DNA of 59,183 nt from Deltaproteobacteria bacterium (GTDB lineage Bacteria; Myxococcota_A; Polyangia; JAAYKL01), in assembly GCA_030595125.1 (NCBI GenBank), contig JAUVDV010000028.1, positions 1-59,183 of the forward strand, in the 5' to 3' direction. The position numbers and the translations under genes were made by a program. Shown here piece by piece: positions 27,443-36,846 of this stretch. The notes beneath the pieces are model-generated. The model was not told the origin of the DNA. It was given only the letters and a program-made list of their open reading frames with translations, and did no database searches. Position 1 is the first letter of the stretch; each line of letters starts with the position of its first letter.

Positions 27443-28375
27443 ATGGGTTCTGTAATAAAGACTCAATGGGCAGTGACAAAAATAAGGCAAAACTTGTCCC
27501 CCGAGGAACAGGCCTCAAAGGTCCGGCGAATTACTTCCATCGGGCTTTTGACAAACCTCGTGCTATCCGCCGGAAAGCTGCTCGGTGGAGTGTTCGGCAA
27601 CAGCCTGGCCGTAACCGTGGACGGAGTTCACAGCCTTTCCGACTGCACCACAGACCTCGCAATCCTGCTGGGGGTGAAGTACTGGTCCAGGCCTCCGGAT
27701 GCCTGCCATCCGTACGGGCACAAGCGCACCGAAACACTCGTCACCATTTTCATCGGATTCGCCCTCGTCATCACCGCGGCCGCCATGAGTTGGAACGCAG
27801 TGGTTTCGTTTGGCGAGCGCGGGAATAGCGCCCCGGGCATCATCGCGCTCATTGCCGCCGCCTCATCCATCGTCATCAAGGAGGCGCTTTTCCGCGTCAC
27901 GAGACGAGCGGGCAAACACATAGGATCATCGGCGCTTCTGGCGAACGCGTGGCATCAACGGACCGACGCCCTCAGCTCGATCCCCGTCACCATCGCAGTA
28001 ATAGCCGCGAGGCTGCATCCGGATCTCATTATCCTCGACTCCATCGGCGCGCTGCTGGTTTCGATATTCATCTTTGTGGCCGCCTGGCGAATCATCGCCC
28101 CGGGGATCTCTCAACTGGCGGACCGGGCGGCCCCACAAGAAGAAACCGCCAAAATCAGCGCAGCCGCCGCCGGCGTCAGCGGGGTTCACGATGTTCACGC
28201 AGTCCGGACCAGATACTACGGAATGGGCATCCTGGTCGACCTGCACATCACGGTCGATCCGGAGATAACCGTCCGCGCCGGACATGACATCGCCACCTCC
28301 GTTCAGCAAACACTCATGTCGGCCGAACTCGGAATCGAGGACGTCGTTGTTCATATTGAGCCGGAAGTGGAATGA
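27443..28375 (+). CDS. Cation diffusion facilitator (CDF) family metal transporter
   Basis: A 310-residue membrane antiporter that exports divalent metals such as Zn2+ or Fe2+ against protons. The six-TM domain carries both HxxxD metal sites: VDGVHSLSD (about residue 59) and NAWHQRTDALSS (about 170). HPYGHKRTET is the family loop motif, and the C-terminal cytoplasmic domain has VSGVHDVHAVRTRYYG and DLHITVDPE. Metal specificity cannot be read with confidence. The gene ends convergent with a lipoprotein gene, 16 bp apart. Confidence 0.92.
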   Translation: MGSVIKTQWAVTKIRQNLSPEEQASKVRRITSIGLLTNLVLSAGKLLGGVFGNSLAVTVDGVHSLSDCTTDLAILLGVKYWSRPPDACHPYGHKRTETLVTIFIGFALVITAAAMSWNAVVSFGERGNSAPGIIALIAAASSIVIKEALFRVTRRAGKHIGSSALLANAWHQRTDALSSIPVTIAVIAARLHPDLIILDSIGALLVSIFIFVAAWRIIAPGISQLADRAAPQEETAKISAAAAGVSGVHDVHAVRTRYYGMGILVDLHITVDPEITVRAGHDIATSVQQTLMSAELGIEDVVVHIEPEVE

Positions 28376-28391
28376 AAATGAAAACGCCAGG

Positions 28392-28892
28392 TTACTTTCC
28401 GGCGAAACCGACAACCCACTTCACCGGCTCATTGCCATAGAAACCGGTCGGATTGGCAATTTCAAGTGTGGCCAGGAACTTATCTCTGCCGTTTTCACAG
28501 AACTTGTATCCTTTCAGATCGAAAACAAGGGTCGTATGTGGCGGAGCATATCCCTGTCCATAAGTAAGGCTTCGACCGTCTAATTCGGTTTGAAAAAAAA
28601 CATTGCCCATATGATCGCTCGCCTTGAAGACAAGTTTGATGTTCGAATCGTCAATCCTGTAGCCTCTGTTTCGCGACGCTTCTTTGCCGTCCTGCACAAC
28701 GATGTACGAAACCACGCAGTTGGCGCCCTTGCCGCACATCACCGTCATTGAGTATTTGCCGACTTGGGTGAGTTCGATCGGCGTACTGACCGGACCGGCC
28801 CCGGATTGAGGGTTACATCCGCAAAACAACAACAATCCAAGTCCTGCAAAGAACACTAACGATGGAATTGTCTTCTTGTCTGCATACCGCAT
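28392..28892 (-). CDS. Small lipoprotein of unknown function
   Basis: A 166-residue protein with a signal sequence and lipobox (LLLFCGC, Cys about residue 26), then a compact, mostly beta domain containing several Cys residues (VMCGKGANCVV, KFCENG). No family recognised. Transcribed alone; the 159 bp upstream, to 29051, contains no gene. Confidence 0.7.
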   Translation of the reverse strand: MRYADKKTIPSLVFFAGLGLLLFCGCNPQSGAGPVSTPIELTQVGKYSMTVMCGKGANCVVSYIVVQDGKEASRNRGYRIDDSNIKLVFKASDHMGNVFFQTELDGRSLTYGQGYAPPHTTLVFDLKGYKFCENGRDKFLATLEIANPTGFYGNEPVKWVVGFAGK

Positions 28893-29051
28893 AATGAATT
28901 GCCCTTCTTTGCTCGTTGCGGGGGTAATAACTCCGCCGGTTCCAGGTTCTGCGGTGCCCGGACGTAAAACCTACTAACAAACACCTATAGCATTCTCCAT
29001 TCTATGTCAGGACCTGGACTAAGCGTGAGTAGACGCCCCAAAAACAGCGGA

Positions 29052-29951
29052 TCACCGGCAGGCCATTGTTAGCAAAAGGGCGTTGTATTTATCCTTTGCG
29101 GGTGACGCGCGGGAGACCATTCCGATGGGGACGTTGCCGCCAACCACGCATGCCGCAACCTGGCCGTCGGCGAGGTAGATCAGCGATTTGGACAGCAAGT
29201 TGGCCGAGACGATGTCGGGCGCGACGAGTATGTCCACCTTCCCGGCAACGTTTGTGCTGACTCCCTTTATACGAGCGGTCTCTTCGTCCAGCGCGCAACC
29301 CAGATCGAGTGGACCCTCGATGATGCCGAAGGATTCGAGTTCGCCGCCCGGCAGGTTGAGATCCGCGAGACGAGCCGCGTCCAGCGAGCAGGGGATCTTG
29401 TCGTTTATTTCCTCCGAGGCTGACAGGATGGCCACCCTGGGCTCTTCGACTCCGAGCCGGCGCATGACGTCCACGGCGTTCTTGATGATCTGAATGCGCT
29501 GTTCGAAAGTGGGGTATGGCGTGAGCGCGCTGTCCGTAACCAGGATCGGTTTTTTGAACCTCGGAACCTCGATGAGCGTCACGTGGGACATGAGCCGACC
29601 GTCACGGCGCAGACCCTTGCGATAGCCCTCCTTCATCAGTATCCGGGTGAGGATCCTGCCCTTGAGCAACGCCTCCGCCTCGCCATTCCTGACCATCTCC
29701 ATGGCGATGAAAGCCGCCTCCGGGTCGTCCTTCGCGTGCTCCGTTCGAATCCCGTCCAGATCCAGGTGTTCGGCGGCGGCTACTTCACGCATCTTATTTG
29801 TGTTTCCGATGAGGATGGGAACGGCAGTATCTTCTTCGACCGCCATGCGCGCCGCCCGAAGCACCTCGGGCGCGGCCGCGCCTACCAATCCAATGACGCC
29901 CTTGCGCGCATTTTTGACCAGTCGGTGGAGGTTTTCAAAGCTCTTTTTCAT
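29052..29951 (-). CDS. Phosphate acetyl/butyryltransferase family protein (Ptb-like)
   Basis: A 299-residue member of the PTA/PTB family, which swaps CoA for phosphate on acyl groups. Typical blocks are RMAVEEDTAVPILIGN, MVRNGEAEALLKGRI, VTDSALTPYPTFEQ, VAILSASEEI, EGPLDLGCALD and LVAPDIVSANLLSKSL. Length and lack of an extra N-terminal domain favour the phosphate butyryltransferase group over classic Pta. It is the last gene of the PPIase-mtnP-pfkB-ptb run; no partner butyrate kinase lies beside it, although an acetate kinase fusion lies 2 kb away. Confidence 0.88.
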   Translation of the reverse strand: MKKSFENLHRLVKNARKGVIGLVGAAAPEVLRAARMAVEEDTAVPILIGNTNKMREVAAAEHLDLDGIRTEHAKDDPEAAFIAMEMVRNGEAEALLKGRILTRILMKEGYRKGLRRDGRLMSHVTLIEVPRFKKPILVTDSALTPYPTFEQRIQIIKNAVDVMRRLGVEEPRVAILSASEEINDKIPCSLDAARLADLNLPGGELESFGIIEGPLDLGCALDEETARIKGVSTNVAGKVDILVAPDIVSANLLSKSLIYLADGQVAACVVGGNVPIGMVSRASPAKDKYNALLLTMACR

Positions 29952-29981
29952 TATTCACGAGGGCGTATGTTCGAGGTTCAC

Positions 29982-30893
29982 TCAGTCAATGGCCGTCAGT
30001 TTTCTGAGAGCCTCGTAGCGCCGGTCGATGGCGGGTCTGTCGAGCCGTGACGTCGCTTCGACACCGAAACCCTCGCACGTGGTCGAGGCGATGGCGGTTC
30101 CGAAGATCATGCCCTTCTTGATGTCCGATGTGCTGGTGGAGCCCTGACCCGCGAGGTAGCCCATCAGGCCGCCCGCAAAGCTGTCGCCGGCGCCCGTGGG
30201 ATCGATCACGTCCGGCAAGGGATACGCCGACGCGAAGAAGGTGGTCTCCTCTGTGAAGAGATACGCCCCGTGCTCACCGCGCTTGATGATCAGGGCCCGG
30301 GGTCCCATCTTCAAAATTTGCTCGGCCGCGACAACGATCTGGGACTTGCCGGTCAGCATGAGGGATTCCTCGTCGTTGATGATCAGGAGATCGGTCCTGG
30401 AGATAACCTCCTGAAGTTTGTCCCTTGCGATGTCGATCCACAGGTTCATGGTGTCCGTAGCCGTGAAGCACTCGTCGCTTACGGAGTCGAGCACCTTGAG
30501 CTGCAGTGCGGGATCGATGTTGCCCAGGAGCAGAAAACGAGCGCCCTGGTAGTTTTTGGGGAGCCGGGGATCGAAGGACTCGAAGACGCCGAGCTGGGTG
30601 TCCAGGGTGGTGCGGGACGAAAAATCATCGGCGTAGACACCGCTCCAGCGAAACGTTCGGCCTTCGACACGCTCGAGCCCTGAGACATCGACTCCACGAG
30701 AGGTGAGTAACTCGACGTGTTCATCCGCGAAGTCGTCGCGTCCGACAACCGCCACGATGTTGACCGGGGTGAAGTGGCACGCCGAGAGGCCAATGAATGT
30801 TGCCGCGCCTCCCAGGATCTCCTCGCGCTTTCCCGCGCGGGTTTCGATACTGTCAAGGGCCACGGAGCCGACGACCAGCAGTGGATTTGTCAT
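29982..30893 (-). CDS. PfkB-family sugar/nucleoside kinase
   Basis: A 303-residue carbohydrate kinase. The C-terminal PfkB signature DPTGAGDSFAGGLMGYL (about residues 230-246) holds the catalytic Asp, and GGAATFIGLSACHF is the N-terminal substrate-loop region. The substrate is not defined by sequence; ribokinase/adenosine-kinase-like chemistry is likely. Its start overlaps the end of the MTA phosphorylase gene by 4 bp, suggesting a role in handling the sugar or purine released by that enzyme. Confidence 0.88.
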   Translation of the reverse strand: MTNPLLVVGSVALDSIETRAGKREEILGGAATFIGLSACHFTPVNIVAVVGRDDFADEHVELLTSRGVDVSGLERVEGRTFRWSGVYADDFSSRTTLDTQLGVFESFDPRLPKNYQGARFLLLGNIDPALQLKVLDSVSDECFTATDTMNLWIDIARDKLQEVISRTDLLIINDEESLMLTGKSQIVVAAEQILKMGPRALIIKRGEHGAYLFTEETTFFASAYPLPDVIDPTGAGDSFAGGLMGYLAGQGSTSTSDIKKGMIFGTAIASTTCEGFGVEATSRLDRPAIDRRYEALRKLTAID

Positions 30894-31753
30894 AATACTC
30901 TTCCGAAGATGGGGGACATGCGGTCTTTTGTCTGCGCCGGAATGACGTTTCTATCCGTTATGATCGCGTATTCCAGCGAGGTGGAGCAGCCGCAGTCGGG
31001 TTTTTTCGATATCGCGTCGCCCGCTATCTTCTCGATGACTTTGCGGGCATTGTGAACATTGCTCTTCATTATCTTCAGCACGCCCTCGACGGACACGTCT
31101 TCCTCGTCTTCGTGCCAGCAATCGTAGTCGGTCGCCAGCGCCATGGTGGCGTAGCAGAGCTCGGCTTCCCGCGCGAGCTTGGCTTCGGGCATTGCGGTCA
31201 TCCCTATGAGGTCCACGCCCAGCTGCCGATGCATCAGGGACTCGGCGCGTGTTGAGAAGGCCGGCCCTTCCATCACCATGAGCGTGCCGCCCTTGTGTGC
31301 CTTGAGGCCCAACTCCACCGCGGTGTCGAAGATGCGTCCGGACAGACCATGGCAGGTGGGCTCGGCAAACATGACGTGCCCGACGATGCCGTCTCCGAAG
31401 AAGGTATGATCGCGGCTCTTTGTGCGATCGATATACTGATCGGGGACGACGATGTCTCCGGGGTGAATATCCTCGCGCATGCTTCCCACGGCGGAGACGC
31501 TGATCACCTGTTGCGCGCCGAGGGACTTGAGGGCAAAGATGTTCGCCCGGTAGTTCACCTCCGACGGGGTCAGGCGGTGGCCCTTGCCATGACGCGCCAA
31601 AAAGAGCATTGGCGTCGCGCCCAGCATTCCGCTTAACACGGGAGACGAGGGCTCCCCGAAGGGAGTGGTCACGCGATTTTCCTCAATATCGGCCATGCCG
31701 CGGAGATCATAGAGGCCGGAGCCTCCGATAACAGCGATGGTTGGATTGTTCAA
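30890..31753 (-). CDS. mtnP: S-methyl-5'-thioadenosine phosphorylase
   Basis: Splits 5'-methylthioadenosine, a by-product of polyamine synthesis, to adenine and methylthioribose-1-phosphate. The 287-residue protein has AVIGGSGLYDL, FLARHGKGHRLTPSEVNYRAN, STRAESLMHRQLGVDLIGMTAMPEAKLAREAELCYA (in outline) and ATDYDCWH, the MTAP signature as opposed to the purine nucleoside phosphorylase form. Coupled to the pfkB gene by a 4-bp overlap. No other methionine-salvage genes are nearby. Confidence 0.93.
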   Translation of the reverse strand: MNNPTIAVIGGSGLYDLRGMADIEENRVTTPFGEPSSPVLSGMLGATPMLFLARHGKGHRLTPSEVNYRANIFALKSLGAQQVISVSAVGSMREDIHPGDIVVPDQYIDRTKSRDHTFFGDGIVGHVMFAEPTCHGLSGRIFDTAVELGLKAHKGGTLMVMEGPAFSTRAESLMHRQLGVDLIGMTAMPEAKLAREAELCYATMALATDYDCWHEDEEDVSVEGVLKIMKSNVHNARKVIEKIAGDAISKKPDCGCSTSLEYAIITDRNVIPAQTKDRMSPIFGRVL

Positions 31754-31800
31754 AACGCTCCCCTTGGTGCCGGTGGTTCCTCTTTGATATGAAAAAGGGA

Positions 31801-32823
31801 TCAGTTCTTGGTCTTGAGAGCCTTCTTGATCTTCTTGCGTTCCCTGGGGGTCAGCCCGCCCTTGGCGCCGGGCTCCGGGGGGCCGCCGGAAAGGTCGATC
31901 ACCACATCCTTGAGGTTCTCCTCGTGCAACTCGACTTCAAATTCCTTCTTGAGCGCGTCGATGCCGGCTTCCACGGAGTTCTTCCGCATCTCCCGTTTGA
32001 CCAGCAGGATCAGGCGATCCTTGGCCTCTTCGAAAGAAAGACTCATCTTCTTCCGGTGTCCCGTGCGCATGACGATGTGGTAGCCCTTGTCGGTTTCGAC
32101 CAGCTTGTCGTGGATGTCACCGTTGTTCTTGAGAGCAAAGACTGCATCGGCGAGGATCTTGGGGACTTCGGGATCTCCTTCCCTTCTATCTTCGGGCCTG
32201 CAAAAGAAGGTCAGGTCGCCACCTCGAAGTTTCGTCGACTCGTCCTCGCTGTTCTCCTGGGCCATGCGGCGAAACTCGTACTGGCTCGGTTTCTTGGCGA
32301 GAATTTTCTTGAGAAGACCGGTCGCCTTCTCCTTGTCGTCCATCAGGATATGGCGCGCGCGAACCTTTTCGGGCTTGTTGTAGCTTTCAGAATGTTCCTC
32401 ATAATACTTGAGCAGGGCATCGTCCTGCGGCTCTTCGTCTTTTATCTCATCGGCGATCTTCTTGTGCATCAGAGACGCAAGCTGGTTCTTCTGAACCGAT
32501 TGGACCTCCGCGTGGGTATCGTATCCTCTACGCTTTGCCTCCCCGGCCAGCAGATCCATGTTGATGAGCTTGTCGAGGAACTCCAGGCTCTTGGCCTTGT
32601 CAGCGAGTTCCTTGCGCATGAGGGGACTCTGCTTGCCTGCCGCCGCCTCGAAATAACCAAGCGTCAGCTCCACGCCGTCGATCTCGGCGACAACGAGGCT
32701 CTTCCTGGCCTCGTCCTCCTTTGATTCAACCTTGTCGGAGCCGCCCTTCGCCGCGATGGCCAGAACCGCAGCCAGAATGAACGCCGCAGAAATGTAGATC
32801 CTTGTCAGTTGCTTCTTACTCAC
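31801..32823 (-). CDS. Parvulin-type peptidyl-prolyl isomerase, SurA/PrsA-like
   Basis: A 340-residue exported or membrane-anchored folding factor. A hydrophobic N-terminal segment (YISAAFILAAVLAIAAK) is followed by a SurA-N-like helical region (about 30-160) and a parvulin domain with VRARHILM, GGDLTFF and LVETDKGYHIVMRTG. The end is basic (PRERKKIKKALK). The GTG at 32823 is chosen for its AAGGAGAC ribosome site; the frame upstream has no similarity. First gene of the run leading to mtnP. Confidence 0.88.
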   Translation of the reverse strand: MSKKQLTRIYISAAFILAAVLAIAAKGGSDKVESKEDEARKSLVVAEIDGVELTLGYFEAAAGKQSPLMRKELADKAKSLEFLDKLINMDLLAGEAKRRGYDTHAEVQSVQKNQLASLMHKKIADEIKDEEPQDDALLKYYEEHSESYNKPEKVRARHILMDDKEKATGLLKKILAKKPSQYEFRRMAQENSEDESTKLRGGDLTFFCRPEDRREGDPEVPKILADAVFALKNNGDIHDKLVETDKGYHIVMRTGHRKKMSLSFEEAKDRLILLVKREMRKNSVEAGIDALKKEFEVELHEENLKDVVIDLSGGPPEPGAKGGLTPRERKKIKKALKTKN

Positions 32824-32937
32824 GATGTCTCCTTCGTGACTGGTGATTCTTATACCGGCACATATTCGCACATGGTGAATCGGGCGGTCAAGGCCGGGAA
32901 ATAACGATCGAGGCCAGTTTTTAAGGAGGGGAGCGCT

Positions 32938-33399
32938 TCAGGCGATCTTGGGGACATCGAACGGCGAGTGCAATCCGCCTCCCCTCACCCGAGATGGTGA
33001 AGGTTTCGTACGCTTGGTCGAGGGGATATCCTGTGACGTCTTGGCCTGTACGAATCGAACCAGGTCCTCGAAAAGAAACGGTTTCGGGACGAAGCCGACG
33101 GCGCCGGTATTCGCGCGGGCCAGTTGCACCGGCGAGAGATGATACTCCGACATGAGGATGGTTCTGACATCAGGGCTTGTGGAACGAATGGCTCGGGCGA
33201 GCTGCAAACCGTTCATCTGTGGCATCATCAGGTCTATTAGTGCGGCAGCGAAGTGTTTTTCCTTCAACATCTGGATTGCCCCACTCGAGGAATCGGCGCC
33301 GACAGAATCGAACCCCTCCAGAGAAAATCCGATCACCAGGGCTTTGAGTTCGTTGGGATCGTTGTTGATCACGAGTATCGAAGATGAAGCGTTTTTCAT
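32938..33399 (-). CDS. Single-domain response regulator
   Basis: A 153-residue receiver protein. The phosphorylation site is the Asp of ALIDLMMPQMNG; the switch residue is Ser in ILMSE, and the conserved Lys lies in FVPKPF. Only one Asp remains in the N-terminal acidic pair (VINNDPNE), a common variation. The last 25 residues form a disordered Arg/Pro-rich tail. No output domain. Divergent from the Ser/Thr kinase gene, so cross-talk is possible but not shown. Confidence 0.82.
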   Translation of the reverse strand: MKNASSSILVINNDPNELKALVIGFSLEGFDSVGADSSSGAIQMLKEKHFAAALIDLMMPQMNGLQLARAIRSTSPDVRTILMSEYHLSPVQLARANTGAVGFVPKPFLFEDLVRFVQAKTSQDIPSTKRTKPSPSRVRGGGLHSPFDVPKIA

Positions 33400-33720
33400 T
33401 TCCACCACGAATGCATCTGATTTCAAGCACAATTGAAATCCAAGATATTACGGCTCACGAAAAGTGCAATGAATGTGCCGGTGGTTGGCTGATGTTCACA
33501 CATGGTTTAAAAGATAAAGATATCAACAGGTTATACACATTCCAGAATCGCAACCGATCCCCTCGCGCGAGCGGTGACCTTTCAATAGTGAAAGGCTGCT
33601 GGGCGATTGTGCAAGGACGGTTATTGGGACGCCGCCGAAAATTGGTGTTGAACAGAGCAGACCGCGGGTTGGCATACCCCGAACCGTGATCTAGAATGGA
33701 TGTCGGCAAAGTGAAACCAA
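33400..33720. other. Divergent intergenic region of receiver and kinase genes
   Basis: Holds no gene over 321 bp. One perfect DnaA-box sequence, TTATACACA (33531-33539), is present, but it is single and no dnaA, dnaN or AT-rich unwinding region is nearby. The region presumably carries both promoters; none is clear. Confidence 0.4.
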
Positions 33721-35052
33721 ATGATTGAACGCATCGGAAATTGCAAAGTGATCGAGGAGGTGGGCGCCGGCGGAATGGCCGTGATCTACAAGGCCATCCA
33801 GGAACCCCTCGGCCGCCTGGTCGCACTGAAAGCGCTGAAGACCTCCATCGCTGCGGAACCGCAGTTCTCCGAGCGGTTCGAGCGCGAGGCCAGGTTCATG
33901 GCCTCGTTGCAACAAGAAAACATCATCAACGTCTACGATTACATCAAGCTCGGCGGCACCATGTTTATCGTCATGGAGTATGTGGAAGGCGTTGATCTTT
34001 ACGACCTTCTCGACAAGTCCGACGGGCTTCCCGTGGAAGTATCAACAATCATAGCACTGCAGGTGGCCCGGGCGCTCAACCACGCTCATTTCCGGGGGAT
34101 CATCCATCGGGACATCAAGCCGGCCAACGTGATGATCTCCAAGCGCGGCGACGTGAAGCTGATGGACTTCGGCATCGCTCGGGACGAGTCATTGTCGGAC
34201 CTCACAGAGACCGGAACCGGACTGGGCACACCGTCCTACATGTCTCCGGAACAGATCCTCGGGGACAAGCTGGATCAGCGCACGGATCTCTGGTCTCTCG
34301 GCGTGGTGTACTACCAGATGCTGACCGGCAAGAAACCCTTCCTCGAGGACCCCCAACGCTCCGTATTGCAGAAGATCCGGCTCGACCGCCATGTTCCGGC
34401 GCGAAAGATCCGACCGAAAATACCCAGACTGATAGAGCGCGTCCTGGGTCGATGTATGGAGAAACTGCCCGCTGATCGATACCCCTCCATGCAAGCTCTG
34501 ATACACGATCTCGAGGACTTCCTCGCCTCCCGCGTGGGCATTAATTACAACGCGTACATGGTGAACTTTCTCAAGGAACAGGGTGTACTGAGCGACGACG
34601 AGGCCGGCGGGATCCTTGCCACGGGCGCCATCCGCGAAGGTCAGAAGGTGGTCAGGGAGGATCGCCGAGTCATTCGTTCCATAGGCCTGCTTCACGCAAT
34701 TGTTGTGGCGGTGATGCTCTTCGGAGGGTTGTTCATCCAGCTGGCCTCCACCGATCCGATCCACGCGCGTCCCCGGGCATCGGCATCGTTGTCGCTCGAT
34801 CCGGGCGCTGTCGGATTTCTGCGCGTTGTGGCCGATCCGTGGGCCCTCGTGCGGGTCGATGGGACAGATGTGGAAACAACACCCTTCGCGTCGCCCATCA
34901 GTCTCTCTGCGGGTGTGCATTACGTGGAGCTGGTGAACCCGTATTTCAAGGAGCTCACCCGTGAGATCGAGATAAAGGCCGGCGAAACCGTTGTGCTAAG
35001 GGAGAAGCTGGCGCTCGATTCATCCGATGTGGAAAGAAAGGAAGCGCAGTGA
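33721..35052 (+). CDS. Transmembrane Ser/Thr protein kinase with C-terminal PEGA domain
   Basis: An active-looking Hanks-type kinase of 443 residues. Gly-rich loop GAGGMAVIYKA, VALK Lys (about residue 37), HRDIKPANVM (His 129), DFGIA (Asp 149) and GTPSYMSPEQ are all present. After the kinase domain (to about 275) comes one TM (about 323-343), then an outward PEGA domain (about 362-435) with LRVVADPWALVRVDG and GVHYVELVNPYFK. It overlaps the LysM gene by 4 bp, suggesting the pair senses or modifies the cell wall. Confidence 0.92.
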   Translation: MIERIGNCKVIEEVGAGGMAVIYKAIQEPLGRLVALKALKTSIAAEPQFSERFEREARFMASLQQENIINVYDYIKLGGTMFIVMEYVEGVDLYDLLDKSDGLPVEVSTIIALQVARALNHAHFRGIIHRDIKPANVMISKRGDVKLMDFGIARDESLSDLTETGTGLGTPSYMSPEQILGDKLDQRTDLWSLGVVYYQMLTGKKPFLEDPQRSVLQKIRLDRHVPARKIRPKIPRLIERVLGRCMEKLPADRYPSMQALIHDLEDFLASRVGINYNAYMVNFLKEQGVLSDDEAGGILATGAIREGQKVVREDRRVIRSIGLLHAIVVAVMLFGGLFIQLASTDPIHARPRASASLSLDPGAVGFLRVVADPWALVRVDGTDVETTPFASPISLSAGVHYVELVNPYFKELTREIEIKAGETVVLREKLALDSSDVERKEAQ

Positions 35053-35984
35053 GGATACGGATTCCCTGCATCGGCGCCATGCTGGTCTGCGCCGCCTGTC
35101 TTTTCACCGAAGAAGCTGCGGGATGGGTGCATGTCGCCCGGGCCGGAGAAAATCTGGACGAGCTTTCGTCTCGCTACTACGGCTCGAGAGATATCTCCAT
35201 AGCAATCAGGGCGGCCAACGGGTTCATGCACCCGGATGACGGCCGTCTTCTGCAGGGCGAGCGGGTCGAGTTGCCGGAGATGATTTACCACGAGGTAAAG
35301 GACGACGAGGAGTGGGATCAGCTCGCCGATCGGTATCTGGGATCTCCCAAAAGGGGGCGTTTCCTGGCCGAACTGAACGGCCTGTCGCCCGATGAGAATC
35401 CGGCTCCCGGAAAGATTGTAAAGATTCCGTACCAGCTGCTCTACGTGCTCGCGCCGGACGAATCGCTCAAATCGATAGCTCGCATTTTTCTGCAGGGCAA
35501 ACACTCGGTGAAGTGGCTCAAGGAATACAATTTCAAGAAAAAAAAGAAATGGGGAAGGGGAGATCCACTGCTCGTCCCGTTGATGAACGTGGAGTTCACC
35601 CAAAAAGAGAAGAAGCGGATCGAGGAAATCCGGGGAGGCGGATCGCCCTCCGCCGAGGATCAGCAGGTTCAGGTGGATGCGGTCGCGCAGATGACGAAAC
35701 TGCGAGAATCATTCGCGCAGGGGAAATACGTGCTGATCGTGGCCACGGCCCACAGGCTCCTGGGAACCGGCAAGTTGACGGTTCCACAGCAGATCGGCGT
35801 CTACAAGTACCTGGCATTCGCGTACGTGGCCTTCGGTGACATGGCGCAAGCCCGGGAAACCTTTCGCCACGCCCTTGCTTTGCAACCGGGCATGGAGCTC
35901 TCTCCAATCACAACCTCACCCAAAATACTGAAGGCGTTCAGGGACGCAAAAAAGGGAATTGTCTCGCCCGGAGGCATAAAATGA
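35049..35984 (+). CDS. Exported LysM-domain protein with C-terminal TPR-like region
   Basis: A 311-residue protein with a short signal peptide (MRIRIPCIGAMLVCAACLFTEEAAG region) and three LysM-like units: VHVARAGENLDELSSRYYG (about 27), YHEVKDDEEWDQLADRYLG (about 80) and YVLAPDESLKSIARIFLQG (about 131). LysM domains bind peptidoglycan. The C-terminal part (about 215-300) has TPR-like helices. Start GTG, coupled to the kinase gene, so it is probably its periplasmic partner. Confidence 0.83.
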   Translation: MRIRIPCIGAMLVCAACLFTEEAAGWVHVARAGENLDELSSRYYGSRDISIAIRAANGFMHPDDGRLLQGERVELPEMIYHEVKDDEEWDQLADRYLGSPKRGRFLAELNGLSPDENPAPGKIVKIPYQLLYVLAPDESLKSIARIFLQGKHSVKWLKEYNFKKKKKWGRGDPLLVPLMNVEFTQKEKKRIEEIRGGGSPSAEDQQVQVDAVAQMTKLRESFAQGKYVLIVATAHRLLGTGKLTVPQQIGVYKYLAFAYVAFGDMAQARETFRHALALQPGMELSPITTSPKILKAFRDAKKGIVSPGGIK

Positions 35985-36062
35985 TTTGGACGAGAATTTC
36001 ATTCCGTGCTTGATCGTCTGTAATGTTGGGAGACAAGTATTATCTTTAAAGGAGGATTACGG

Positions 36063-36767
36063 ATGAAACGTATACTGGGAATTTGCATGGCGCTCAGCTT
36101 TATCGCCTCCGTGGCCGTCGTCGGCGGTTGTAACAGCGAGGACACCAAAAATTACGATGTTCCAATCTCGTGGACTCTCGGCGGAAACACCGACTGCTCC
36201 TGGCCCATACAAGGCGTACTAACCCCCATCGACGACATGACCGTTACGGTGTTGGAGAACGAAGATGACGCGGAGCCTATTGACCCGGCGGTCACCGTGC
36301 CTTGCGCCGATCTGGAGTACACGATTCCCCGGTTGAAGAGAGGAACCTACTTTGTCGAGGTCGTCGGCATCGCGGAATACGACGACGACGACCAGGGCTT
36401 GATAGACCTGCCCATTCTCAAGGAAACGATGGAGATACAAGTTCCGTACCAGGACACCCATAACAACGAATTCCTGCTGATTCAGGCCAAGGGCGCAATC
36501 CATGTGACCTGGAGTTTCGACAACCTTCAAATGTGCGGCCCCAACGGTGTAACGTCAATGGACATCAACCTCTATCCCGAGGAGCTGGTGGATTGCAACG
36601 ATGGTCAATACACAATCGAAGGAGTGAGCACTTTCGAAGAAACCAACACCCTTTCGATCGATGCGCTCGACGATGAAAACAACGTACTGTTCTCGGGTGA
36701 TTTCGCTGACAACCCCTTCATGGTTCTTCCCGGAGAGGTCTTTGAAGCCCCCGTAATTCTCGAGTAG
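36063..36767 (+). CDS. Lipoprotein of unknown function
   Basis: A 234-residue lipoprotein: signal sequence and lipobox VVGGC (Cys about residue 23), then a beta-rich body with three Cys residues and repeated themes (VPISWTLGGNTDCSWPI, IHVTWSFDNLQMCGPNG), suggesting two related beta domains. No family recognised. Strong AAAGGAGGA ribosome site. Confidence 0.75.
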   Translation: MKRILGICMALSFIASVAVVGGCNSEDTKNYDVPISWTLGGNTDCSWPIQGVLTPIDDMTVTVLENEDDAEPIDPAVTVPCADLEYTIPRLKRGTYFVEVVGIAEYDDDDQGLIDLPILKETMEIQVPYQDTHNNEFLLIQAKGAIHVTWSFDNLQMCGPNGVTSMDINLYPEELVDCNDGQYTIEGVSTFEETNTLSIDALDDENNVLFSGDFADNPFMVLPGEVFEAPVILE

Positions 36768-36846
36768 ATCCTGCCTCAAATACTTTTCCGACCAGGCGCG
36801 GCCAAGCCGATGGTATGATTGCCCCAATGGATAGGGGTCAATTGCG

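Noticed and set aside
33531-33539. Replication origin from a perfect DnaA box
   Set aside because: A single box without a cluster, AT-rich region or dnaA/dnaN neighbours.
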